A DNA stretch of 64,000 nt from Cryptomeria japonica (Eukaryota; Streptophyta; Pinopsida; Cupressales; Cupressaceae): positions 62,001-126,000 of the forward strand of contig NW_026729138.1 in NCBI RefSeq assembly GCF_030272615.1, read 5' to 3'. The notes beneath the pieces were generated by a model, which made no database searches, was not told the DNA's origin, and saw only the letters and a list, made by a program, of their open reading frames with translations. Positions 36,011 through 46,231 of the stretch are shown here, one piece after another. The translations under genes were made by a program, and so were the position numbers. Numbering within the stretch: position 1 is the stretch's first letter; each line of letters begins with the position of its first letter.

Positions 36011-36802
36011 CTTTTTAATGTACCCATTGCACACTTAAGATGATAATTATATTGAGAGAGTAAGAGAAAAACCAAAGATGAAGAGAAAAGAGAGATACAT
36101 GTAAGATATAGAGAGGTGAAGAAATTAAAAACAGAGAGAAAGGGAGAGCACAAGAGAAGGAGACCAATGAGACAAAGAAGGAGAAAGAGATGAAGATGGA
36201 TAGAGAAATAGGAACAAAGGTAGAAATAAATAGATAGGGAGAGGGATAGGGAGATACAAATAGAGAGAAGAGAGAGAAATAAAGATAGAGATACAAGGTG
36301 TTCGCCCTTGGTCTCCTTGGTCTCCTTGTGTTGTGCAACGTAGTGCTCAAGTTTGTGACATGTCTTAACCACCTCCTATGGATTCTATAAGTCTAGTGGT
36401 TTTATTGGACATTAACAGGTCGATCTTTTGGTGCAATGACAATTGCACTTGTAACAAGAGATAGTGAGAGAGATAGAGAAAATAGAAAAAGGAAAATACA
36501 AAGAGAGAAGAGGAGAGAGACATAGATAGAGATAATGTTAAATAAAGAGAGGGAGATAGAGGTATGAGTAGAGGTAGAGATATTGAGAAGTAAAGAGGGA
36601 ACCCTCTCTCCCTCTCCTTATCCATATGCATCTTCACATCCATCTCTTTCACTAGCTCCTTTCCCCTATTTCTCTCTCTCACACACTTCCCCCCTATCAC
36701 TCTATCTTTCTATCCCTATCTTTCCCCCTCTCACTATTGAAAAATAGATCAAAGATTTCCCTAATTGGCATTCCACACCTCTTTAATGTACCCATTGCAC
36801 AC
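36011..36802. repeat. Purine tract then pyrimidine tract bracketed by a 22-bp direct repeat
   Basis: TTTAATGTACCCATTGCACAC occurs at 36014-36034 and 36782-36802. Between them are GA-rich tracts (about 36050-36300 and 36455-36600) followed by a CT-rich tract (36602-36735), so the strand can pair with itself. Open frames here are low-complexity Ser/Leu/Phe sequence. Confidence 0.7.
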
Positions 36803-38400
36803 CAAGGTGTGATTACTAGTTTTATTCCTATCACTTTTCTTTCTTATTCTTCTCAACTAAACAAATATAAAGTTGATAATTGTATTTATTATTTTGGAGT
36901 TTTTATGTATATAGGTCATTCACACCCTTATGCAACTACAGAATGTCTCCCAACATTAATAAATATTGTGCAAGCTTAAATAACATAAGTTAGATGCTAG
37001 ATAGTCTAGCAAGATATAACACTAATTTATAGAAGTTGATTGATCATATAACTCGAATATCACACCTAATAAAATATGATTTAACCCAAGCCATGCTAAT
37101 AGTAAAATCTTATGCATATCTTGAAAACACTGAAAACCTATTCTTTCAACTCTGAGCATCCAAAAAGAAGATTTACTATGTGCAAGTGTTTATCCATTTA
37201 CACATTTAGGCCTAAATTGAACTACTGAGAGAAATTAGGTATACCACGCCTATTACTAGACTTAGATCATAATGGCATATAAATATGATATCCATACAAT
37301 TTCTCATTAAGGATTCTATTTTCTAATACACTTATACTAAATTGAACATAAATTCTATAGCTTAATTGATGTAAAATTAGAAACATTTAGGTCAAATTAA
37401 TAATTAAAATCAACAATACTTACTAAATAATTGCTACCGTGAAATTACTATTATTTTAAAATTTATGTCACTTGAAAGTATTGAAATAAAAATTTAACAT
37501 GTGTTGATACAATAAAACTCATTTTACCACTACATTCTTTGCAAATCCTTGTGAGTCTCCTATCAACTATTCAGTCTACCAAAATGTAAACTAGTGTGCA
37601 AAATTCCATTACATGAAATTTTAAAATTGAACATTTAATTTTCCATCTATAAATTTTTTTTCAAACATGAATGGTGAAGTAATTTATAACCCAAAATATG
37701 TTTTAGGTTTATTTGCAACAACAACAAAACAATATATATATTTCTTATAAACTTTAAACTACTCTAACCTTAAAAAAAAAACAATAGAATACACATCAGA
37801 AATATTTTGTTGTCATCAAATAGAATTTTGTTTAATAGTTTACACATTCTTTCATCAATTTATAGTAGTCTTTACATTGTTTAATAATGGTTCAATTGAC
37901 AAAGAATAATAAAAAATAACTTTTAATAAAATATTATACACATCTAAAATTAAATATATTTTATTTAATAAAATAAAACAAAAAAATAATTGAAACTTTA
38001 TTTGGATTGTTTGGCCAAACGGGTTTTGATCAAATGTAGAGTTGGAATATTGTGGATGGGGGACAATTATTTCTAGAATTGTCTCATGTGTTGGATCACT
38101 TAGTGGAGAAAGACAAGGTTGTGTACTACTCTTTGTTTGTTGGACGGTTGACCCTTCTTGCTTTGTATCTCTTTTTGTGATTGAATAAATTTTTACCCCT
38201 TTTTTATTTTTGAAGAAGAAAGATTATTAAATAATAATTTTAAAAAAAAATCCAAAAATTATCAAAATTTAAAATTACCAAGAAAATTCACATAATAGTG
38301 ATCTTTTATACCAATATACATCTAGAGAGCTACCCACCATAGTATTAAACATTTGAAACTATATTACCATAGCACAAGTTAAGCTGAGATCTAACATGTC
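36803..38400. other. Gene-free AT-rich stretch
   Basis: No supported coding frame, RNA gene or clear repeat. One open frame at 36737-36979 (80 codons, overlapping the start of this stretch) is not recognised. Confidence 0.5.
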
Positions 38401-38401
38401 C

Positions 38402-39330
38402 TAGGGGAGAGGACCTAGTAGTTGAGCACCCCAACTTCGTGCATCTCAAAATCTTAGTGGAAATTTCAAATCACTCCCATTTTTTTAAGCTAGCTAACTT
38501 GGCAAGTCCCTTGCTTGTAACTAAGGTTTCAAGGCCACATCATCAAATATGATGCCACATCAACATGTGTTTTGTCAAGGTGTTCAAAACAACCCAAAAA
38601 GGTGAGACCAATGGTCGTGCAAAAAGGAGACCCAAGATTATGCAGCCGATGTGGTATCACACGATTGGTTGCTTTTAACAATTATGGGTAGTCATCATTA
38701 GCAATAATGAAGTCACAACTATTGGTACAATATTGTCACAAAAAATTGGACATTAAATCAGTAAGTGCGCATAAAAAATCAACAAGTGTAGATATTAAAT
38801 CAACAACTACTCTCATAGGGCTATAGCTATTCTGGCTCCAAAATATTCTATTCATACGTCGTGTTATATGACATTCACATGTTATGACATTCACGTGTTA
38901 TTGAACGTCGATGACGCGATTAACTGCTGTGATTTTCACGAATGTCATATAACACGACATACGAATATAACATTTTGAAGCCAGAATAGCTGCATCCCTC
39001 TCACAGCCATTAGACCATGATGATTTTAGAATACTGTTAACCATTGGCTTCAACGACATTGCAAAATTAATTTTTTAAATCAGTTGGGTGTGCTATTCAT
39101 TGGCATCTTCTACCTCACCCTCTGACTCTCTCAAATAGTGAACTAATCGGTCGGTTCAATTAGGGGAGAGGGACCAGTAGTCGTTAGGGCTAACTTCGTC
39201 AACATGTAGCCGTCACATGGAATATTGTAAGACCTCCGTTTTTTATTAGAAATGTAATATGGACACTTAACTATCTACAACTAAGGTTTGAAGGCGTGAC
39301 TCATCAGGCAAGTCATCAAAATAACACGTC
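38402..39330 (+). repeat. Direct repeat of a transposon end (38402-38590 and 39161-39330)
   Basis: 'taggggagaggacctagtag' with 'aacttcgt' and 'aactaaggtttcaaggc' in the first stretch matches 'taggggagagggaccagtag', 'aacttcgt' and 'aactaaggtttgaaggc' in the second. The left end of the 39161-40101 element therefore exists twice, with the palindromic MITE (38817-38999) between them. Confidence 0.6.
38817..38999. mobile_element. 183-bp palindromic MITE-like element
   Basis: The ends AGGGCTATAGCTATTCTGGC and, inverted, AGGGATGCAGCTATTCTGGC begin arms of about 58 bp that stay complementary through CGTGTTATATGACATTC. The loop of about 60 bp includes TGACATTCACGTGTTATTG. CTCTCA occurs next to both ends (38810-38815 and 38998-39003, overlapping the last bases by one boundary choice) and may be a target duplication. 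It has no coding capacity. Confidence 0.75.
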
Positions 39331-40101
39331 TAGTGCAAAGTGTCAAAAAAGTGACTTTTTAAAGATTCGACCAAAACTTAATCTAAAAATCCCTAGTTGT
39401 TGAATAAAAAAATATCATTTGTAATTAATATAATATCGTATTTTTATGTAAAATATAACTTATATGAAACTTAAGTGGACCAAATGCCTATTATTAATCA
39501 TAAATGTGTGTTATCTCTAACTTTTATATCCAACACCAAAGGACCAATAGTTGAACACAAAACAACATATTATGATATAAAATAAAACTTATATGAACAC
39601 AAAGGGACCAATTGTTGAACACTTAAATCTTTGGACAATCTCTCACATTTCATGGAGAAAAACAAGGTATTTATTGTGTTCACCTTTTATATTTGTGATA
39701 AGACAAATTACTAATATGAAATACTCCAATGCATATACATTGCTACCCTAATAGTTGTACACATAAGAATAATATTTTTACACTATGATAACAGTACTTG
39801 TTTAAGTGAGTACCTTATTTTATAAATGACTTATAGTGGATAGCTATGATATTTTATTTGAAATAAAAAATATCTATTTCACTTGTTAATTAGTGTATTT
39901 ATGTCTTTTTTATATAACATTTATAGGTTCTCTTATGTTCAAGTATTGGTCCATTTTGATCAACATTTGGCAATTTTTTTATTTACATGTGGATTATTTA
40001 TTTACATTATATAGTATAAATATGTGGCAAGATTGGATATTATATGCACAATTGCTATAACAGCTATTGGACCCCGTACAACTACTGGTCCCTCTCCCCT
40101 A
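39161..40101. mobile_element. 0.94-kb non-autonomous element with perfect 20-bp inverted ends
   Basis: TAGGGGAGAGGGACCAGTAG at 39161-39180 is the exact reverse complement of 40082-40101. Internal copies of a GGACCAATAGTTGAACAC word (about 39541 and 39605, and inverted near 39950) are subterminal-type repeats. No coding frame and no clear target-site duplication. It ends about 240 bp upstream of the TNL start codon, inside the likely promoter. Confidence 0.75.
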
Positions 40102-40343
40102 TTTTGCATCCTTTCTATTTGGTCAAACTGTTTGTGGTTATTAGTGAGCCACACTGACTTGTTGAAAAAATTCACCCAATCTAATCGAAAACCAATTTGA
40201 CCAAATTCATGAATTATTGAATTCTGTGGGATCTGATCTCTCCTATTATACTCATGTACGAAGTTGAAGTTGCGCACAGTTGGGTTTTCTACTTCGCGCC
40301 TCTGTATCTTTACATTCTCCTTCCTTTCAGTTAGAACTCAGAG
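40102..40343 (+). promoter_or_regulatory. Likely promoter and 5' leader of the TNL gene
   Basis: This is the stretch between the end of the small element and the ATG at 40344. A TATTATACTC word at about 40242 is a possible TATA box. The last 60 bases are pyrimidine-rich ('tctgtatctttacattctcc'), as in many plant leaders. No stronger element is recognised. Confidence 0.3.
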
Positions 40344-40852
40344 ATGGACGGATTCAAGCTTTACATACGTGGCGCTACAAAAATTTCTTTAAATGATAAG
40401 AGATATCACGTGTTTCTGAGTTTCAGGGGGAAAGATGTGAGAAAGACTCTCGTTGATCATCTCTTTCAAGCTCTTTCCGCAGCTGGATTGAATGTGTTTC
40501 TTGACAGCCACAAATTAAAAAAGGGGGAAATCATTGATTTAGGCCTGGAAAATGTAATTAAGTGCAGTTCAATACGCATTCCTATATTTTCTAAAGGATA
40601 TGCAAGCTAGGCATGGTGTCTCAAGGAGGCTGCCTTAATGTTGGCTTCCCCTGGGTTGATCATTCCTCTTTTTTATGAAATGGAACCGACCCATGTTAGA
40701 TATCCTCAAGGAAGCTCTAGCCCTTATGAGAAATCATTTGAAAAATATTATAGCCAATTAGATCGATATTCAAGAGAAGAGATTGATGGGTGGAAGCATG
40801 CCCTTGAGCAGATCTGTTGTCGCTCAGGCTGGTCCCTGGATATGACTGGAAG
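40344..40852 (+). pseudogene. TNL gene exon 1: TIR domain with in-frame stop
   Basis: This exon encodes a Toll/interleukin-1 receptor (TIR) domain, which in plant immune receptors cleaves NAD+ or oligomerises to signal cell death. Visible motifs are HVFLSFRGKD (residues 22-31), VFLDSHKLKKGE (51-62), IPIFSKGYA (79-87), and after the break AWCLKEAAL and LIIPLFYEMEPTHVRYPQ. The end, GWKHALEQICCRSGWSLDMTG, is the usual border. TAG at 40608-40610 (codon 89) interrupts the frame, and the same frame continues without shift to the GTTAGT donor at 40853 (phase 2). The position where many TIRs have AIE-x-S, thought to hold the catalytic Glu, reads VIKCS (71-75). Read-through would give an 807-residue TNL with exon 2. 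Without it, only a half TIR is made, or translation starts later. Confidence 0.85.
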
Positions 40853-41940
40853 GTTAGTAATTTACCTCATTTTCTCCTTGTTTTGTTTCAATTTTAAGTA
40901 ATAGCTCAAAATCAAATCCACTCAGCCCAAACCATTTCCTAAATATAACTATTGAGCTTGTCTATGTCGAAGGAGCCATCTTTCAGTTTCACAAGCCAGT
41001 CAAAATTTCTAAACTTTGTCTGGTAATCCTTCAGATTTAAAATAAGCACTCAGTTGTATCCATCCAGTGTGTTGGATGCACTGATTAAGCCTAGTGCCTA
41101 TTATGCTACCATTTGTCAAAATAATTGTAATTTGTCAAATCCCTTAACACCCTCTGAGTTTGTCTGCTCATTTTTCAGATCAGCAGTAATTTCTTCCTTG
41201 TCAATAAATGTTTTCTAATGCTAAATTTTTATAAATATATCTAATCTCCGAAACTTGACAGAATAAGAAGACATAGAGAATACAAAAGCAATATAGATTC
41301 AGCTGATCAACATAGAATTTCAGCTATTGCACTTAAAAATACACAGTACAATACAAATAGAAAGTTGAGTTAATAAAATTAGATCCAAGTAAAATAGAGC
41401 ATGGGCTGTGTATGGGCTGCTGACAAATAATAAATGTGATAATAAAAGAGTTTGAAAAAGCAGGACAGAGGCAGATGAGGATAAGACAATTCATAACAGA
41501 AGTCTTCAGGTACTAATTGAAGCAGCAGCGCCTTGTCTGATGAGATAGCATAACTGTGGTGGTTGGGGTTGGCTATTCCAACAAACTTGTGCAAAAACAT
41601 ATATTCCAGAACTCAACCTTTCGCTAGATTTCTGGAAAAAGGATCGGTAAGACTGGGTTTCATGGGGCGTCAGATCTTTTTTCAAGTGTCAGGAAGTCTT
41701 CTTTTAAAAAAAAAATTGCTACAGAATTGATTGGAATTTTTGGCTGACGAATAACAATGACTGTAAATTTGAGCGGGTGGAAAAAGTGAAGTCTTAGACA
41801 TTGTCCGTTTTGCCACAGGTCAATCATTTGAAATTTTTCAATTTTTTATCAATTGACTCTTTAGCAATCTTCTCTTTTGTTCTTTGCAACTTTCTTCAAC
41901 TGCTACAGTAGTCAAAGTCTTTAGCAATCTTTTCTCTGTG

Positions 41941-42000
41941 TCTGCAGTCTCTTCTTCATATTTCTTTGCGTCTGCAGTCTCTTCTTCATATTTTTTTGTT
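41941..42000. repeat. 30-bp tandem duplication in the TNL intron
   Basis: 'tctgcagtctcttcttcata' plus 'tttctttgcg'/'tttttttgtt' is repeated back to back. On the minus strand it reads as KKYEEETADA twice within a Glu/Lys-rich frame (42041-41838). Confidence 0.85.
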
Positions 42001-42299
42001 AACTGGCTATTGCTACAACTACTGCACTTTTCAGTATTCACAATGTCTTTGATACATTCTCTTTTACAAGTTCTTTTCTTTTGTCTCTAACTGATGGTTA
42101 CAACAAAGTCTGCTGACTTAAATTATTTCTTTGCATAATAACTTCAAACCATCTTTAAGATCTGCATATCTTTTCTCAATAAAAGGACATTCGTTTGGCT
42201 TCCCTCAACTGTTGCGGCAGTCTCTCAAACTCGTTGTTTTCAAGTCTTCAAAACATCAGCTTGGAACATCTTGCAACTTCATAATCTATAGTTGTCTTG

Positions 42300-43315
42300 C
42301 TAGACGATGATTTCTTTTGACTCAAAAACATTTTTCATTACTTTTAAACATTCAAACTTTTTATGATTGTTAACATTTTTCACAAATGAAAATTTGTACA
42401 ACCTTTTGAACATACTTGTAAGTTTTTGCCAACAAGATCCATAGGTCCATCTACAGTCCATTTTTATACAATCTGTTGTAGATTCTTTCTTCCAAAACAT
42501 TTTTTCACAATGATTTCTTAAACCACAAATTTTACAAAGATGCAAATCCCAACACGTCTTTAATGTGATTCTCTGTTTCAATGAGAACACCTAATACAAT
42601 GTCTTTCTTAGGTTATTTTGCTTGAACTGGTAGCATCATTTTCTTTTCTTGTGACATATCCAAGGCCCTCATATTTTGGCCTCATTATTGCCTCAATAGG
42701 CTCTCTGATTCCTTGTTCATGTTCTCCCAATCCTTTACCTTTATAACCCCCTTTTTTCATGATATTCAAACCAACAATTTAAAAACAACTTTTCTTAATC
42801 TCATCACATCTAACAAGACTTTTAGACTCATTAACATGCTTATCTTTATCACAAATGACTTTAATAAAATTACACTTATCAAATGATGAACACAAATCTT
42901 CTGTACTACATGAATCATCATGGACCAATGTTTTTGACTTTCAACTTTCATTCTCTTCATTCAATTTTGATATTTCTTTCTTGTATAAACTATTCTCCTC
43001 TTCTATTTTTTTCAGTTTCTCTTCTAAGTCATCAAACACCTTTTCTCTTTGCTCTAAATCGTCCTTCCTTTTCTTAATCTTATCAAATAGCTTTAACATT
43101 TCCTTTAGATCTTCATTTTTCTCTAGATCTTCATTTTCTCTTTTACTTTGTTCAATTTTTTTTTCAAGATCACAATTCTCATCCAAAAATTTACATTTTT
43201 CAGCTTGTCCCTCTTTTATGATTGCAGTCATCTTTAATTTAAATTTCTTCATTTCCATTATTTCATTTTTTAAAAGATCTATCTGACTAATTAAATTTTC
43301 ATTTTTTTTCTTCAC
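42300..43315 (-). pseudogene. Decayed minus-strand coding region, possibly retroelement gag-like
   Basis: On the minus strand, 43315-42941 is open for 124 residues of Lys/Glu-rich coiled coil (for example KKRKDDLEQREKVFDDLEEK). Coding-like sequence then continues in another frame (CSTEDLCSSFDKCNF) with a frame change near 42945, and further on (42590-42300) comes a Cys/His stretch (CWDLHLCKICGLRNHCEKM). A coiled coil followed by Cys/His clusters is reminiscent of plant copia-type gag remnants, but the Cys spacing is not a canonical CCHC knuckle, so the family is uncertain. No polymerase part was recognised. Confidence 0.35.
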
Positions 43316-44653
43316 TTCTTTCCTATCTTTCCCATTGACTTAATAGATTGGTTTCTATGATTTGGGTAGTACCACTTACCTTTACTCACTCTCCCATGTT
43401 TTTCGTTAGGTAGCTCAAACACACCTTCAACAACTTTTTAACAAATGCATGCAATCTCTTAAAAATGGGCTCATCCTGTTTTTTTAAACATAACATGATT
43501 AAATATGACATGATCTGGCTTTTGACAGCAGCAAACTCTAAATACTATGACTCTTTCTAATATTTTCACCCAAATTTAATAGCTTTAATATCTTTCACGA
43601 AAGGAGAAATAATTTTTACAAATGGCTCTTATTCTCTAATCATTTGAAATTTCTATTTTCAAGAATGCAGCTAAGTTGGCATCATCGACATCTGTCAACG
43701 ATCTGCAGCTTTAGGTGGCTTCTCCTTTTGCTTCAACTATCTTAATCCTTTCAACTTCATTCTATGGCTTCAACTTACAATACTAACGGCTCCATTATTT
43801 CATAGTTTTCAGGATAAACTATATTGGCTGAACCAAAACAAACTCCCATAAATACATAGTTTTGCAGACTCTAAGCTCTAGTCACCACTCTCAACTAGAT
43901 GGGACCGTCTAAATGTTTAAAAAACACTCTATAATGTGAAGCATTGAGTTGGCTCCTCAGCTGTGACATTTGCTTGATATGTACAACTTACTATGTAGTA
44001 TGTACAATATTGATCCTTCCAAAGCAGAATCCCATGTTCAATTTCATGCTAGACAATATAGAAGTGTAATCCCGTCAGTGATGGCACCTAAGCCAAAGGT
44101 GGCCGGAAGAAAAATTTACCGAACCAAGAAAACATAAGGCTGAGGAGAAAAAAACAATGCAAACAACAAAAAGGTTGTGGGAAGTAGGTTGTATTGGGAT
44201 ATTTCTGGGCGTTCATTGGTGCTGCAAACACTATTACAGATTCCGAGGCATACACTATTACACTGCTACGAACTGGAATGAGCATGCGACTTGACTTTGA
44301 CTCTAGATATAGAAAAATTGTGCATGCTCAAGGCAGAACAAATACTTGCGTGACAAAACGAGCTAGTTTTCTCACGATATGCGTAGTGATGGGCACTGAG
44401 ATAAACGCAAGATAGGCATTCGGTATTTGATAGAGGAAAAGTCACTTGGATAGACATGCATGCAACAAAATGTGGAAGAACAATCAAGCATAGGAACAAT
44501 AAGGATCTGAATGATGTAATTATGGAAGGAAGAGAATTTGGCATACTGTTTGACAAGGGTGTGGTCATCCAATCTAATAGAAGGTATCGTTTTATGAATC
44601 TTAAGTAATCATTTACTGCAACCTTACAACTTGTGCTAAAACTGATTCACTCT

Positions 44654-44970
44654 GTTGCCAGAAACGGGACGACAGCGTGTCGTTTCCGGTTTCAACGAAC
44701 GAAAACGGTTTCTGAGCAGTGCCCAAAGTTTTTGCATTGATTTTTTAATTTTTTTTAATATTCACCAAGCCCGTGTAAGAAGTTTGATTTGTTTTCTAAA
44801 TATTCATTCCAGTTGGTAGTTCTATATTATCACTTTTGGAAGTTTGATTTTTTAATTTTTTCTAAAATTAAGATTAGAAATTATTTCTTATACGCAACCT
44901 TTAAATATTCTGTTTTTCTTTATGTTACTTGCAGTTTCTGTTTCGATTTTTGTTTCTCGTTTCTAGTAAC
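44654..44970. mobile_element. 317-bp MITE-like element in the TNL intron
   Basis: GTTGCCAGAAACGGGA at 44654-44669 pairs with the inverse of TCTCGTTTCTAGTAAC at 44955-44970 (13 of 16 bases). The left end continues into an internal near-palindrome, GAAACGGGACGAC...GTGTCGTTTCCGGTTTC. The interior is AT-rich without coding capacity, and no target duplication is clear. Confidence 0.55.
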
Positions 44971-46231
44971 ATAGACTAAAAGAGAAGGTCAAATTAAGAA
45001 ATTAGAAGGAAGGCATCAACACAAATTATAACCAGACAATAATGGACGTTACAAGACTATGCAAGCAAGTAAATAATCAACCGTTTGTCAGAGACGTGCG
45101 CAAGAGTTGTGGATTGAGTGCATGAAAATTAAGGATAGATAAACTGTTTTGCACGTGACCTGGTTCTTATCATAGAGAAAAACAATCGAGGTAAAAGAAT
45201 GTATATATATAGTCACCCTGGAAACAGAGTCTACTAAATCTAATAAACAAGGGAGTGCAAGAAACACATACTGAGATCAGATTTCAGGCCTTGACATGAC
45301 TAAGCTTAGTTAATTAATTAAAAGGAACAACTCAACTCAAACAGGTGAATAACAATAGCGATAAAGAATATACAATAGTTTCCTCATATCTAGAAATTGG
45401 TGCTAAATGTGACTTCTGATGAGGCCTATAGACCTTTTGGCATGAATGTTTCTACAAATATATTACCGAGCTCAAAGTATTATGTGTGACTTGAATTTTT
45501 TGTATTTGTCATTAACTCTAGTGTGTACCCTCCTCTTAGGAGAAGATTAGGTTAGTGATCTGTGAATTTTAGCTGTTTGTAGCCTTGCTTGGTGGATCTT
45601 GATCTTTCAAAGGTAGATTTTTCTTGGGTTCAATCTTTAGATTTCAAGGGTTTATTCAATGACTGTTGTCATTGCTCTAAATACTATCAATTGGTTTCAA
45701 ATTGTCAACAGTCCAAATATAATGTTGTAGATCTGCACTTCCTACTTCCTAGTGAAAAAATATTCTCTCCCACAAGTTCATTGTTAATGGTTCCTTCAAA
45801 GATCTTCATCCTACTAAAAGTTTGATCTCATAGATTAGCAGGTCCTTAAAATTCATCGGTAACAATTCCTTTGATTATTGAGTAGATTGCATTTAATAAG
45901 ATTGTAGATGTAGCTTTCTAATAAAGTAATTTTCTCCTTCACCATTTCACCATTACATTATTACATTATTTATGGTTCCTTTCGAGATCCTTCAAATTTG
46001 ATGGTGCATTTTCCTTGGGTTGTTCATCACCATAACTAGATGCGTTCATGTCAAATATTCCCCATGGTTATTTAGTTCCCTTCTAATATTGTGAATATTA
46101 TATTTTGTCTAGACAGTTAGAATAAGTACAAAATAGATATACTTTGTAATTGCACTGACATTTGTAAACGATAGAAAATACATTCATTCCTTTTTTTGTT
46201 TTATAGCTGTCACTAACTTCGCCATATGCAG

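Larger units (their letters stand above)
40853..46231 (+). other. 5.4-kb intron of the TNL gene
   Basis: The donor AAG|GTTAGT at 40853 and acceptor CATATGCAG ending 46231 join phase 2 to phase 1, giving TG-S-FEAQLVKKVV with no stop. The alternative acceptor TTTTATAG at 46206 would lead straight into TAA, so the later site is preferred. A long intron between TIR and NB-ARC is typical of TNL gene structure but unusually large here. It contains a decayed minus-strand coding region (42300-43315), a 30-bp tandem pair (41941-42000) and a MITE (44654-44970). The rest shows no supported gene. Confidence 0.75.

Noticed and set aside
36004-36700. Hydrophobic Ser/Leu/Phe frames of about 110-120 codons
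   Set aside because: They are translations of GA/CT-rich tracts in alternative frames and have no family features.
46201-46231. Acceptor TTTTATAG at 46206 for the TNL intron
   Set aside because: Joined to exon 1 in phase 2 it reads SER-CYS-HIS-stop. The CAG at 46229-46231 keeps the frame.
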